Positions 1 through 7,407 of a stretch of DNA of 33,316 nucleotides are shown one piece after another. Position numbers and translations under genes: made by a program. The stretch is from a virus. Where the stretch lies: positions 1 to 33,316 of the IMG/VR virus record IMGVR_UViG_3300002835_000642; one strand, 5' to 3'. The notes under the pieces were generated by a model. It made no database searches, was not told the DNA's origin, and worked only from the letters and a program-made list of their open reading frames with translations. Every line of letters starts with the position of its first letter. The stretch's first letter is position 1.

Positions 1-808
1 CTGGCTTGTTTTCATTTGCAGTTCCTTGAACTACATATAAAACTCCAGAAGTTCCTGTTTTGGCTGCTGTATTAACCTGTGTGCTTGGAGCAGCATCCCA
101 TGCTACTACCGCACCATTGGTTGCAGTTGCTTGAATTACACCGCTAGTTGATAGTTGTGCTGCATAAGCATCCATTGCACGAACGTTTACGTATCCCGTT
201 CCCGCATTAGTAACGCTTGTTGCAGTTGCAACATCTACACTAGATGTTAATGTTCCTGCTGTTGCTGAATCTTGTACACGAACGTAAGAGTCTGCTACAG
301 ACAAAACGTTTGTTTTTACAGTTGTTCCAGCATAGATAGTTTTAATATCAATAGTAGAAGTGGTTGAGCCAACCTTCTTCTTTTGTGTTACCGTTACGGT
401 ACCTGCACCATTAACAGTCAACTTAACATTTGTTGGCAGTGTAACTGCTGTTGATGTTGTTGCTGTAAATGTAAACAACTTACCTAGATTAGTAAGTGTT
501 ACTCCAGTAGGGTTTGACCCTGCTGCTGTGTAATCAGTAAATGTAGCAGGACCAGAGATTTCTAACGAAACGTTATCGTCTGCTGTAGAGGCCAAAGTGT
601 CGCTTGTTGTTAATACAACGACCGCATTGACTCCAGATTCTGCCTTAGTTGTGTCTGTTAATACTGTGACCCCACGAGCCCCTGCAGATAGTGAATCAGA
701 TAATACATATCCGTTACTTACTGCTGCTGATGCTTGTGGCATAACAGTAAAAAATGTACTCGCCATCGCTGCAGCGGTAACAAGTGCTATCTTTTTGAAT
801 GAATTCAT
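1..808 (-). CDS. Secreted surface-layer/Ig-like protein, 3' end outside window
   Basis: An open frame of 269 codons runs off the left edge without a stop. The ATG at 808 follows the Shine-Dalgarno AATAGGAGAAA. Residues 1-28 form a textbook Sec signal peptide: MNSFKK positive start, an Ala/Val/Met hydrophobic core, and PQASA before the predicted cut after Ala28. The mature part is rich in Thr, Ala, Ser and Val, has almost no Cys, and shows alternating beta-strand patterns (for example VVVLTTSDTLAS and VKLTVNGAGTVTVTQKKK), as in S-layer proteins, adhesins or bacterial Ig-like repeats. It begins 17 bases after the terminase stop, so it belongs to the packaging operon. A signal peptide would send it through the host membrane, which is unusual for a virion part. 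Possible roles are superinfection exclusion, an envelope decoy, or a virion surface protein. I recognise no specific family. Confidence 0.8.
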   Translation of the reverse strand, partial: MNSFKKIALVTAAAMASTFFTVMPQASAAVSNGYVLSDSLSAGARGVTVLTDTTKAESGVNAVVVLTTSDTLASTADDNVSLEISGPATFTDYTAAGSNPTGVTLTNLGKLFTFTATTSTAVTLPTNVKLTVNGAGTVTVTQKKKVGSTTSTIDIKTIYAGTTVKTNVLSVADSYVRVQDSATAGTLTSSVDVATATSVTNAGTGYVNVRAMDAYAAQLSTSGVIQATATNGAVVAWDAAPSTQVNTAAKTGTSGVLYVVQGTANENKP

Positions 809-825
809 TTTTCTCCTATTTCTTT

Positions 826-2607
826 TTATATTAGATTGAATCTATCTAGATAATCTTTTACGTCATCTGGGATAGGTTTATATTGTATCACGTTGTCTGG
901 TAGGTCGTCAACTTGCTTTGGCCTATCTTTAAACGTATGTACTTCTATTTCTTGATTTACATTTTTAGGCGTAAAACTAATGGCCCCAAAGACCGCTCCG
1001 CATACAGCATCAGAAAGGTCCTTAGATTTTTTACGTGGGTGGTCAACCTTTTTGTCATTAATAATCTTAAGTTCACCCATCTCGTCTAGCAATAAGGGAA
1101 TCATGGGCATAGCAACTCTTTCTTCATATACAAGCATTGCTAGATCTTCATAGTGTTTTTTCCCTACAGATATTGTTTCAGTTTTGATTCCGACAGATTT
1201 TAATTCATTTTGAATATCAAATGATTGCCACCTATCAAAAGAAACCAAGCCTATGTTAAATCCCTGCCTTCTTAGATTAATAATCCAATTTTTTACATCG
1301 CTCAGGTTAACTGGGCCTTCTGTTTTTGGTTCCCACCACGCAACTGCGTCAACAATAACAATTGGAGCAACCTGTTCATAATCTTTTAATACTTGAAGAC
1401 TAACCCATTTATCAACGTGTGCAATTGCTACGGCACACTTGTCATGTTTTTGTGCAAGGTCAGCATGAATATAATATATTTTTTCTGGATCTGGTTGAAA
1501 AGAAGAATCAAATCTTCTTGAACTGTCTACTGGATTTCTTAATGACATGCATTTTTCTAGTTTATCTCTTTGTTTAAAGAATGCATCAGAAGAATATGTT
1601 GGTTTACAGGCAAAGCGCATCATGGCATCACCAAGGTCTGTAAAAAATGAAAGTTTAAAGTCTTCAATATCTCTAGTTGGATTTACTTCCCACGTTGGTT
1701 TTTTTAATGCAAGAATTCCTGGGAATTTATAAGACTTTATATAATCTTCGTCCCAGGTAATTTCAAATGTATTATCTGGATGATCTTCAGGCAGAGTGGG
1801 ATTAATAATAAATTTATGATGTTTTTCAATTACTTCTTTTTCTGCAATAACATCGTCATATCTTTTTGAAATAAAGTCTCCAACATATCTAGGGAATGAA
1901 AGTAATGCAACTTTGCCTAAATCTGGGAAACGAGAATCAACTGATCCACGAAATGCCTTATAAATATTTTCTGCAGTCTTGCCTTGTTCATTTCCAGTTC
2001 CAACTTCTGATGCAAAACCAGAAATTTCATCAAGCACTGCAAGTATTAAGTTCAAACCTTCATGCGATTCTCTTTCTGAATGTCCAGAATAAACCGTAAT
2101 GGACTTATTAAACTCTATACTATCTGCTTTTGCATAAAATTTTCCTGCAAACCAAGGTGATCCTTCAATCTTTGTTTTAAATCCTTTAAAGAAAACATTC
2201 TTAGCCTGTTGAGCATTAATAGCAACGTTAATAATATCAATAGCATCTCCACCTGGCTTACCAAAGTATCTCGCTGGGTCTTTAAGGCATAGGAGTTTGT
2301 ATACTAAATATGCACATCCTACTGTAGAGGTAAAGTCTTTTCCGCTACCCTTGCCAAGTTGTAATATAATTTCATTTTTTGTATATTTGTCATAATAGGC
2401 ACCTCCATCATTTGTCCCCATTAAATCTTCAAGATCTTTTTTATAATAAATTTGGCTCATTGCCTCTACAATGTTATATTGTATTTCTGAAAGTTGTGGC
2501 TGTCCAAGATAGTTTGGTGACTCAACAAATGTCTTTACATCTACTGGTCTTTCTTCAAAAACACTATCTTTTAATACTTCTAAAAAATCATTGAACGTCG
2601 TGGACAA
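826..2607 (-). CDS. terL: Terminase large subunit (packaging ATPase-nuclease)
   Basis: The 593-residue length is usual for TerL, the motor that pumps DNA into the prohead and cuts the concatemer. The N-terminal ATPase has a Walker A-like loop LGKGSGKD (84-91, Lys90) and a Walker B strand LILAVLDE (187-194) with catalytic Glu194. The C-terminal RNase H-like nuclease shows its acidic residues in IHADLA (Asp383), VSFDRW (Asp458) and KDLSDAV (Asp530/Asp533). The frame opens with TTG at 2607; GAGGTG lies 7 bases upstream, so this rare start is credible. It overlaps the small-subunit gene by 20 bases, which suggests translational coupling. Gly-Lys-Gly before the loop is a mild departure from GxxxxGK[ST], with Asp rather than Ser/Thr after the lysine. 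Confidence 0.93.
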   Translation of the reverse strand: MSTTFNDFLEVLKDSVFEERPVDVKTFVESPNYLGQPQLSEIQYNIVEAMSQIYYKKDLEDLMGTNDGGAYYDKYTKNEIILQLGKGSGKDFTSTVGCAYLVYKLLCLKDPARYFGKPGGDAIDIINVAINAQQAKNVFFKGFKTKIEGSPWFAGKFYAKADSIEFNKSITVYSGHSERESHEGLNLILAVLDEISGFASEVGTGNEQGKTAENIYKAFRGSVDSRFPDLGKVALLSFPRYVGDFISKRYDDVIAEKEVIEKHHKFIINPTLPEDHPDNTFEITWDEDYIKSYKFPGILALKKPTWEVNPTRDIEDFKLSFFTDLGDAMMRFACKPTYSSDAFFKQRDKLEKCMSLRNPVDSSRRFDSSFQPDPEKIYYIHADLAQKHDKCAVAIAHVDKWVSLQVLKDYEQVAPIVIVDAVAWWEPKTEGPVNLSDVKNWIINLRRQGFNIGLVSFDRWQSFDIQNELKSVGIKTETISVGKKHYEDLAMLVYEERVAMPMIPLLLDEMGELKIINDKKVDHPRKKSKDLSDAVCGAVFGAISFTPKNVNQEIEVHTFKDRPKQVDDLPDNVIQYKPIPDDVKDYLDRFNLI

Positions 2608-3124
2608 TTGTTAACACCTCATTATCTTTAGCAATGTCAGATAAACGTTTCATAATTTTATCTCTTACCTCTGGATGTTCGCTTGCGATGTCTCGTAAAA
2701 TTTCTACAAGAATCTCTTGACGTCTTTCAATTTCTACCATTTCTTCTGCTAACTCTTTATTTTCTAGCAGTCCCGCCTTTTGAAGCATCTCAATTCTGGC
2801 TTTTTCAATATCCACAACCAGTTTAATCCCTTGAGTTTTTGCAGAAAGATTATTGCCAAGGCTTGCTTCATCAATAACTTCGTATGCTTTTGTAATTAGT
2901 TTTCCATAATGAGCATCCATTGATGCCAATGCTTCTTTTGCTCTTGCACGGATTGCATCATTTGCTGATGCCATCACTTTCCATTCATTTATTAATGCAA
3001 CTACACGCACCCTTGGAATTTCTAATTCTTTTGATATTTTTGTTGGATCATTACCCTTTAGATATTCTTCAACAACCTTATTGACCTGATCTAAATGTTC
3101 TACTAACTCTGCTTCAGTTGACAT
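2588..3124 (-). CDS. terS: Probable terminase small subunit
   Basis: A 178-residue protein directly upstream of, and overlapping, the large terminase. Residues about 25-47 (DPTKISKELEIPRVRVVALI) fit a helix-turn-helix, followed by a long, almost purely helical, charged region (about 60-170) suited to oligomerisation. This is the layout of small terminase subunits, which bind the packaging site and load the large subunit. The ATG at 3124 has GGGAG upstream and overlaps the previous gene by 11 bases. The call rests on the DNA-binding fold and the position next to terL, not on a diagnostic motif; a general DNA-binding regulator is the alternative. Confidence 0.7.
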   Translation of the reverse strand: MSTEAELVEHLDQVNKVVEEYLKGNDPTKISKELEIPRVRVVALINEWKVMASANDAIRARAKEALASMDAHYGKLITKAYEVIDEASLGNNLSAKTQGIKLVVDIEKARIEMLQKAGLLENKELAEEMVEIERRQEILVEILRDIASEHPEVRDKIMKRLSDIAKDNEVLTIVHDVQ

Positions 3125-3917
3125 TTGCGTACTCCCTTATACTCATATTGTAAAGACGATCACACCAAAAAAGATGATAGGATGTTCCTACATGCTCGTT
3201 ATCCCTAGATGTTATTGCAAATCTATCTCTAATTAAACTGTCTGCATGTTTTTTAAAAAAATCTATAAAATCAGTCCTTGGAAAAAACCAAAGTGTTTCT
3301 AAATCCATTTCTGGAAAATTGTAGTCCCATGAGAACATGTATAGTTTAATGTTGTTTGATTTACAATAAAGTTCTAAAAATAACAGATAGTGAAAAGTGT
3401 TAATTTTAAGAACCTCTAAAGATTGTTCGTCCGTGTCTTTTGTATAAGTTCCATGCCTTACTGATCCAGCCTCAAAATCACCAGGATAGTTTAAGAATTT
3501 TCTGGTCTCTTCATTGATTGGAATATAATTTCTGCCTATTTCTGGCAGGCAAATAAAAATTTGATCTGGTTTGCCAAATTTATCTATATACTTAAATATA
3601 TTAGCAACAATTTCTAAACATCCGATTCCTGGCATTGCTAAATTAAAATATCCAGAAACTTTTTTATTTTCTTTTATTCTATTGTATAACTTTTTTGACC
3701 AAACTTCATCTTCTTCTAGGCCAATTCCAAATGTTGTTGAGCATCCAGAAAATAGCAAATGTTCTCCTTCATGATTGCTTTCAAATTCTTCACATCTAAA
3801 GTTTTTAGAATTTAATGTTAGATCGACAAAAGATTGATTTTTAAATAGATGTCCCCACCCATCTAGATCTTTCTTAAATTTGTTAAGAACTAAATGATTC
3901 ATTTTAATTTTGATCAT
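3114..3917 (-). CDS. SGNH/GDSL-hydrolase-like protein
   Basis: The 267-residue protein has the ordered blocks of the SGNH hydrolase fold (esterases, deacetylases, acyl-transfer enzymes). Block I is FSGCSTTFG (56-64) with Ser60 in the nucleophile position of G(D/C)SxTxG. A Gly-containing strand AMPGIG (94-99) fits block II. A strand ending ICLPEIGRN (122-130) is where block III would lie, though its Asn is not at the usual spacing. DNEH (239-242) is the DxxH of block V. The ATG at 3917 is preceded by AAGGA. It sits between a DUF1599-like gene and terS in one overlapping operon. The substrate cannot be read from sequence; cell-wall or capsule deacetylation and virion decoration are both possible. 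Fold call is good, activity uncertain. Confidence 0.62.
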   Translation of the reverse strand: MIKIKMNHLVLNKFKKDLDGWGHLFKNQSFVDLTLNSKNFRCEEFESNHEGEHLLFSGCSTTFGIGLEEDEVWSKKLYNRIKENKKVSGYFNLAMPGIGCLEIVANIFKYIDKFGKPDQIFICLPEIGRNYIPINEETRKFLNYPGDFEAGSVRHGTYTKDTDEQSLEVLKINTFHYLLFLELYCKSNNIKLYMFSWDYNFPEMDLETLWFFPRTDFIDFFKKHADSLIRDRFAITSRDNEHVGTSYHLFWCDRLYNMSIREYANVN

Positions 3918-4242
3918 TTTTTTCCTTGGCTATTTTTAATAATACTAAATATCCGATTAGATCGTCTATGTCGTTGTCACCAACATAGTCAGTTCCTTTC
4001 ATAAGCCTGCTGAGTTTGTCATCAATCCTTACACGTAGTTGTTCTACTGGATCTGATTTACTAAAAATTCTAACTGGATCTAAAGCGGAGTCCCCGTACG
4101 CAATATTTTTTTCAATAAGCATTTGTGCAATTGAATGACAGGTTTGCCAAATATTAATTCCAGACGGAGCGCCTAGGGAATGTAAATATAAATCAGTGCA
4201 TTTAAAATCTCTCACATCTTTATATACTGACTCAAGTTTCAT
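3904..4242 (-). CDS. DUF1599-like (nucleotide-modification-associated) protein
   Basis: The frame extends to 4311, but I place the start at the ATG at 4242 (MKLESVYKD), which has GGAAGGTG upstream and overlaps the preceding small gene by 11 bases; this gives 112 residues. The protein is helical with IAYGDSALDPVRIF, RVRIDDKLSRLMKG and a late DDLIGYLVLLKIA. These are signatures I associate with the phage DUF1599 family, all-helical proteins grouped with nucleotide-modification systems and related in appearance to NTP pyrophosphatases (acidic clusters near DNDIDD). The exact reaction is not established. Nothing next to it is a known base-modification enzyme, although the oxygenase island lies about 2.5 kb upstream in the same direction. 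Confidence 0.68.
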   Translation of the reverse strand: MKLESVYKDVRDFKCTDLYLHSLGAPSGINIWQTCHSIAQMLIEKNIAYGDSALDPVRIFSKSDPVEQLRVRIDDKLSRLMKGTDYVGDNDIDDLIGYLVLLKIAKEKNDQN

Positions 4243-4360
4243 CAGGTTCACCTTCCCAATCAAATACGTCTGGTAAATCTTTAAACGTAGAAATGGCATA
4301 TGTGATTCCAACAGCAGTAACTATTGCTGTTGTTAATAATATCTTTTTAGCCTTACTCAT
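4232..4360 (-). CDS. Small single-pass membrane protein (42 aa)
   Basis: ATG AGT AAG GCT AAA AAG at 4360 opens a 42-codon frame ending in TGA at 4232. MSKAKK is followed by one hydrophobic segment (residues 7-23, ILLTTAIVTAVGITYAI) and an acidic tail ending in DWEGEPDET. It overlaps the preceding HTH gene as ATGA and the next gene by 11 bases; AAGGAAG lies about 9 bases upstream. The shape is that of a small N-in signal-anchor protein. Function is unknown; a host-membrane or lysis-accessory role is only a guess. Confidence 0.65.
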   Translation of the reverse strand: MSKAKKILLTTAIVTAVGITYAISTFKDLPDVFDWEGEPDET

Positions 4361-4512
4361 CTTTTTGACTTCCTTAATCCAAATTTTGCAAGGTATACGT
4401 AAATAGTTTCAACGCTGGTTCCACATTCCTTAGCAATGTCCTGTGGAGACTTTTTATCCATAACATAGCGCTTACGAAGCCAAGTCTCACTTGTATATAG
4501 TTTACCAGTCAT
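4357..4512 (-). CDS. Small helix-turn-helix protein (51 aa)
   Basis: ATG at 4512, TGA at 4357-4359, overlapping the next ATG as ATGA. The protein reads as a compact resolvase/Hin-type helix-turn-helix: KSPQDIAKECGTSVETIYVY (residues 21-40) followed by LAKFGLRKSKR. It has no other domain, so it is probably a DNA-binding regulator or accessory factor. The Shine-Dalgarno is poor (AGGG about 16 bases upstream), so translation may depend on the preceding gene, whose stop lies 4 bases upstream. A promoter-like TTGACA lies across its own start region, which leaves self-regulation open. Confidence 0.68.
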   Translation of the reverse strand: MTGKLYTSETWLRKRYVMDKKSPQDIAKECGTSVETIYVYLAKFGLRKSKR

Positions 4513-4527
4513 AGTATTATTTGTCAA
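4499..4527 (-). promoter_or_regulatory. Possible promoter across the start of the small HTH gene
   Basis: TTGACA (4527-4522), a 17-base spacer and TGG-TAAACT (4504-4499). The -35 box is perfect; the -10 box matches 4 of 6 with an extended TGn. It would start RNA inside the HTH gene and serve the 42-aa gene, DUF1599-like, SGNH and terminase genes. Chance occurrence is possible because it overlaps coding sequence. Confidence 0.35.
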
Positions 4528-4693
4528 CCCTTGTTACTGGATCAAGTCTATCCCAAAACCCTCCTGGGTTTCCTTGATACGCTTGCCCAGTTTCCCGATC
4601 CAAAAGAAGCCATTTAGTTGGAGCCAAGGTTTTAACTGTTAATATAACATTATTTTTTTCTTCTTTAAAAATAAGAGGCTCTCTATTTGTCAT
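4517..4693 (-). CDS. Small conserved-looking protein (58 aa), unknown function
   Basis: ATG at 4693 overlaps the RuvC-like stop as ATGA; TAA at 4517-4519. The sequence has strand-like segments (residues 15-32) and a Gly/Trp-rich end containing GNPGGFWDRLDP. I recognise no family. The four-base overlap with the resolvase gene and the tight join to the HTH gene show that it is a real member of the operon rather than a chance frame. No signal peptide or membrane segment is visible. Confidence 0.6.
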   Translation of the reverse strand: MTNREPLIFKEEKNNVILTVKTLAPTKWLLLDRETGQAYQGNPGGFWDRLDPVTRVDK

Positions 4694-5271
4694 TTAAAAG
4701 CCTTTGTTAAATTATTAATTGCCCAGTATCCTATCCCGCAAGCATCTGCAACATCGTTATCCCTAATATCTTTGTCGTATTGAACGTTAATAAACCTAAT
4801 AGTCTTTTCTTTTCTTATTTCACGCTCTTGTGTTTTATACCACGACTCTGATTTATTTGGGGTCTTACTTCTCATATCTATTTTTTCTTCTTTGCTAAAT
4901 CGTTTATTGCCAATGTAGTTCTGCCAAGTTATAGGCGAAACAGATCCTATTTCTTTAACTCCACATTCCCAAAATGCTGCTAATATTGCTCCCTGAATTA
5001 ATGCTAAATCAGATACTGTTTTTGGGCTATTCATAAAAATAGTATGCTCAATAACAACAACATCGATATCGTATAGATCAAATAGCGCTCTAGTTTTTGC
5101 ATAGGCGTCTCCTATTTTTTCATAAACTGTATTTCCAGCAAAGGTTACTTTTCCTACAAAATCTAATTTTTTATTATCAAAAATAGCAAAGGCAATGCTA
5201 TTTGTGCTTGCATCGACAGCACAAACCTTTTGCCTATTTGCATTCTCAAGATTTATTATTTTTGCTATCAC
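4690..5271 (-). CDS. RuvC-like Holliday junction resolvase
   Basis: An RNase H-fold nuclease of the RuvC type, which resolves four-way DNA junctions and helps clear branched DNA before packaging. Numbering from the longest frame: the first Asp is in VCAVDASTNSIAFAIFD (Asp22), the Glu in VVVIEH (Glu77), and the final acidic pair in NDVADACGIG (Asp175, Asp178). These are the four acidic positions of the family. The frame can open at TTG 5277, but AAAGGA is ideally spaced (7 bases) only for the GTG at 5271, which I choose (193 residues). It overlaps the zinc-finger gene by 26 bases. The usual RuvC length is about 160-175, so this one has a modest insert around 130-160 (rich in Lys/Glu). Confidence 0.85.
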   Translation of the reverse strand: MIAKIINLENANRQKVCAVDASTNSIAFAIFDNKKLDFVGKVTFAGNTVYEKIGDAYAKTRALFDLYDIDVVVIEHTIFMNSPKTVSDLALIQGAILAAFWECGVKEIGSVSPITWQNYIGNKRFSKEEKIDMRSKTPNKSESWYKTQEREIRKEKTIRFINVQYDKDIRDNDVADACGIGYWAINNLTKAFK

Positions 5272-5545
5272 GCACAATTCCTTTAAGTTTTTTTAATGTT
5301 TTTTCAACTTCTTTGTTATTGACTTGACATACATTGCAAAGGCTGTCGTCATTATACATAGATAAAACTATGCCACAGCCTCCAGAACATTTCTTTGGAT
5401 TTAGTTTTCTTTTTTGTCGTTTAACAGAATTATATCTAGAAAATATTTTTTCTTTTGTAGCGTTTTCTCTGCAAAGAACACTACAATAAACCTGATAACT
5501 CACATTAGGTTTAAATTGACTATTGCACCAACTACATTGTTTCAC
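5246..5545 (-). CDS. Two-zinc-ribbon protein upstream of RuvC
   Basis: A 99-residue protein with two Cys clusters. CSWC (4-7) pairs with CSVLC (21-25), and CSGGC (53-57) pairs with CNVC (70-73); each fits a structural zinc site. A Lys/Arg-rich stretch (about 30-52) lies between them and suggests nucleic-acid contact. The start is GTG at 5545 with AGAGGA upstream, overlapping the Cas4-like gene by 14 bases. Its tight coupling to the resolvase gene suggests an accessory DNA-binding role, but no catalytic motif (HNH or similar) is visible. Confidence 0.68.
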   Translation of the reverse strand: MKQCSWCNSQFKPNVSYQVYCSVLCRENATKEKIFSRYNSVKRQKRKLNPKKCSGGCGIVLSMYNDDSLCNVCQVNNKEVEKTLKKLKGIVRDSKNNKS

Positions 5546-6368
5546 TTAATTCCTCTAGAGTTTTTATTTTAATTACACCATCTCCAGCCTCATCGCATGT
5601 TTTTCTAACTGGGCAAGTTTTACATTTTTTAGAATTGCTTCTATAATTTTTAATTGGTAACTGTTTATTTTTCCAAGCAGCAAAAACTTCATCCATCCAG
5701 GCAAAAGTGTTATCAATATATTCTCTATAGGTATCGTTTACTTCAATAGGGAAAAGTAGTAGTTCATGATTATTTTTGTTTTCATAAATAATAATTCCCT
5801 TAGATTTTTTTAATATCTTCATATATATTAATGTCTGAGTAACGTGATCTTTTTTTGGCTTGCCAGCCTTTTTCCTATATTCGAATACCTCATTATTCTG
5901 TGTTTTAATTTCTCCAACAATCTCTTCGCCATTCCAGACAAGCATACAGTCGCCATATCCAAAAATTGGAGGACTTGAATTAACCACTTTAAACTCTGTG
6001 GTATTTTCTATTTCTTTTGTTTTCGGGTTTTCCTTTTGAAATACCTGGGCAATGCCAGAATCTAGCAATGCCTTTTCAATTCTACTATGAGACAAAACTC
6101 CGCTACTCATATTTGCTATGTCATAGGGAGTGCTGTAAGTTTCAAATATTGCGCCTTCAAATGCCAAATACCAATATCTTGGGCAAACACCATTGCCATC
6201 GCTATAAGTTAAGGTTGACGGAGCAAATGTCTTTTTTGTCATAAACTTTGGATCCTGATTTGCAATATACCCGCTGTTAATTTTTTCCGCTATACCAGAA
6301 ACGTCAAACGCTGGTGCTGGTGCGCTGTCTTTTTTAATCATAACCTGCTGTAATAAATTTTTAGTCAT
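5532..6368 (-). CDS. Cas4/RecB-family PD-(D/E)XK exonuclease with 4Fe-4S site
   Basis: A 278-residue nuclease. The PD-(D/E)XK core is visible as His94 (VLSHSRIEKALLD), Asp140 (FGYGDCMLVW) and Glu153-x-Lys155 (VGEIKTQ), with a Gln/Tyr helix (VTQTLIYMKI) behind it. Cys62 (NGVCPRYWYL) plus Cys249, Cys252 and Cys258 (KKCKTCPVRKTC) are the four cysteines that bind an iron-sulphur cluster in Cas4 and AddB-type nucleases. Free-standing Cas4-like exonucleases are common in phages, where they work in recombination rather than CRISPR adaptation, and no CRISPR array or other cas gene is here. The ATG at 6368 has AAAGGAT upstream and its own extended -10 promoter. Confidence 0.85.
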   Translation of the reverse strand: MTKNLLQQVMIKKDSAPAPAFDVSGIAEKINSGYIANQDPKFMTKKTFAPSTLTYSDGNGVCPRYWYLAFEGAIFETYSTPYDIANMSSGVLSHSRIEKALLDSGIAQVFQKENPKTKEIENTTEFKVVNSSPPIFGYGDCMLVWNGEEIVGEIKTQNNEVFEYRKKAGKPKKDHVTQTLIYMKILKKSKGIIIYENKNNHELLLFPIEVNDTYREYIDNTFAWMDEVFAAWKNKQLPIKNYRSNSKKCKTCPVRKTCDEAGDGVIKIKTLEELSETM

Positions 6369-6390
6369 TTTATCCTTTTCTGTTTAATTA

Positions 6391-6399
6391 ATTATATCA
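6391..6399 (-). promoter_or_regulatory. Extended -10 promoter for the Cas4-like gene
   Basis: TGA-TATAAT (6399-6391) in the 35-base gap before the Cas4-like gene: a perfect -10 hexamer with the TGn extension. The expected RNA start near 6384 leaves a short leader that still contains AAAGGA, unlike the leaderless oxygenase promoters. No good -35 box is present at 16-18 bases. Confidence 0.55.
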
Positions 6400-6403
6400 G
6401 TTA

Positions 6404-6709
6404 TCAGCGAGTTATGTATTTGAGTGCTGAGACCAAGTTGTTTACGGATTCTGCTGCTGTGTAGTAGATATTTTTTTTAGCCCTATTGTTTTTATCTACA
6501 TTGGCCATCCAGGTTGCTTTTAAAGAAAGTTTAGCAGCAATAGCCTGAAGCCTTACAATTTCAACAGTTGCCACAGCAATAGGAATGTCTGGCTTTGTAA
6601 TAAGTTTAGCGATCATCTCAAGAGATGTTGTCAATTCTTTATCATCCATGTATTCGGCAATTTCTGCCAATCCATTAATAGATTCAAGTGTTGTCTTTTC
6701 TGGCTCCAT
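6404..6709 (-). CDS. Helical protein of unknown function (101 aa)
   Basis: ATG at 6709 shares a base with the stop of the preceding oxygenase gene (TAATG), so the two are translationally coupled. The 101 residues are almost wholly helical, with amphipathic repeats (LESINGLAEIAEYM, TTSLEMIAKLI, VATVEIVRLQAIAAKLSL) and a basic turn DKNNRAKKN (72-80). No Cys, no membrane segment, no catalytic motif. It could be a small oligomeric DNA-associated or regulatory protein, but I do not recognise the family. Confidence 0.6.
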   Translation of the reverse strand: MEPEKTTLESINGLAEIAEYMDDKELTTSLEMIAKLITKPDIPIAVATVEIVRLQAIAAKLSLKATWMANVDKNNRAKKNIYYTAAESVNNLVSALKYITR

Positions 6710-7365
6710 TATTTATTTCCTTTCAATGCCTCTAGTTGTTCGAAAAACTTTTTTCTATATTCTTTCATTTTTGGCATACTGTTATGCTTTTTGATAATTA
6801 CGTCTCGCTCTTCTTTACTCATTTGTTTTTCAGCATAAGGCTGATGTTCAAATTTATTGGAAAAATGAAATACAATAACTTCGCATCTATCATTTTCTTT
6901 TAATATAATTGGATCTCTCCAATGAATTCTATCTGAAGCCTCGAATACCAAAACCTCATTATCCTGTAATATAAATCCTTCATCTTCAACAACAATTGGC
7001 CAATCAATATTGCTTGACATTTGATAATCAATACTAACTTTTGTATAGTAGTTTTCAACATCAAGGTGTGGTGGAAGATTTGGAGAATTGCCATTTCCAT
7101 ATTTACCAAAGTAGTCCAGATACTGATAATGTGTTAGTTCTAAATCTGGATCATCAACAAATTGTTTTGCTAGTGTTATTAATTTTTCTTCAATGTTTTT
7201 TGGAATAGCAAATTCAATTTGAGATCTTGACATTGACTCAATAACCATTGGAGCGTACCTGCTAGATCCAGGTTCCAACAATCTATTTGTTTCTATTAAA
7301 TCTCTTAATGTTCTTTCTTCTTCTAAAGTAAAGAAATTTTTAAAAATACCACTTTTTGTTTCCAT
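6709..7365 (-). CDS. Fe(II)/2-oxoglutarate oxygenase-like protein A
   Basis: A 218-residue protein of the double-stranded-beta-helix type. Metal ligands are visible as His100-Leu-Asp102 (NLPPHLDVENY) and, 48 residues on, His148 in SDRIHWRDP; Arg150, two residues later, is conserved in the three sister copies and may bind the co-substrate. Typical 2OG oxygenases bind the 2-oxoglutarate carboxylate through an Arg/Lys about ten residues after the distal His; here Arg160 is near that place but is not conserved in the sisters. The target could be a protein, a nucleic acid base or a small molecule. The gene has a consensus promoter ending 6 bases before ATG and no Shine-Dalgarno, which predicts a leaderless mRNA. 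Confidence 0.68.
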   Translation of the reverse strand: METKSGIFKNFFTLEEERTLRDLIETNRLLEPGSSRYAPMVIESMSRSQIEFAIPKNIEEKLITLAKQFVDDPDLELTHYQYLDYFGKYGNGNSPNLPPHLDVENYYTKVSIDYQMSSNIDWPIVVEDEGFILQDNEVLVFEASDRIHWRDPIILKENDRCEVIVFHFSNKFEHQPYAEKQMSKEERDVIIKKHNSMPKMKEYRKKFFEQLEALKGNK

Positions 7366-7371
7366 CTTACT

Positions 7372-7400
7372 ATATTACCACAAAAGTAATTTATTGTCAA
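7372..7400 (-). promoter_or_regulatory. Strong leaderless promoter for oxygenase A
   Basis: TTGACA (7400-7395), exactly 17 bases, then TGG-TAATAT (7380-7372). The -35 box is perfect, the spacer is optimal, and the -10 region is extended. Only AGTAAG separates the -10 box from the ATG at 7365, so transcription should start at or next to the A of the start codon. It occupies the 42-base gap between genes B and A. Confidence 0.75.
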
Positions 7401-7407
7401 TTCTATA

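Noticed and set aside
597-839. 80-codon plus-strand frame opposite the secreted protein
   Set aside because: Mirror of the Thr/Ala-rich minus-strand frame, which has a signal peptide and Shine-Dalgarno; no independent evidence.
5532-6368. Cas4-like gene as part of a CRISPR system
   Set aside because: No repeat-spacer array and no other cas gene; free-standing Cas4-like nucleases are normal in phages.
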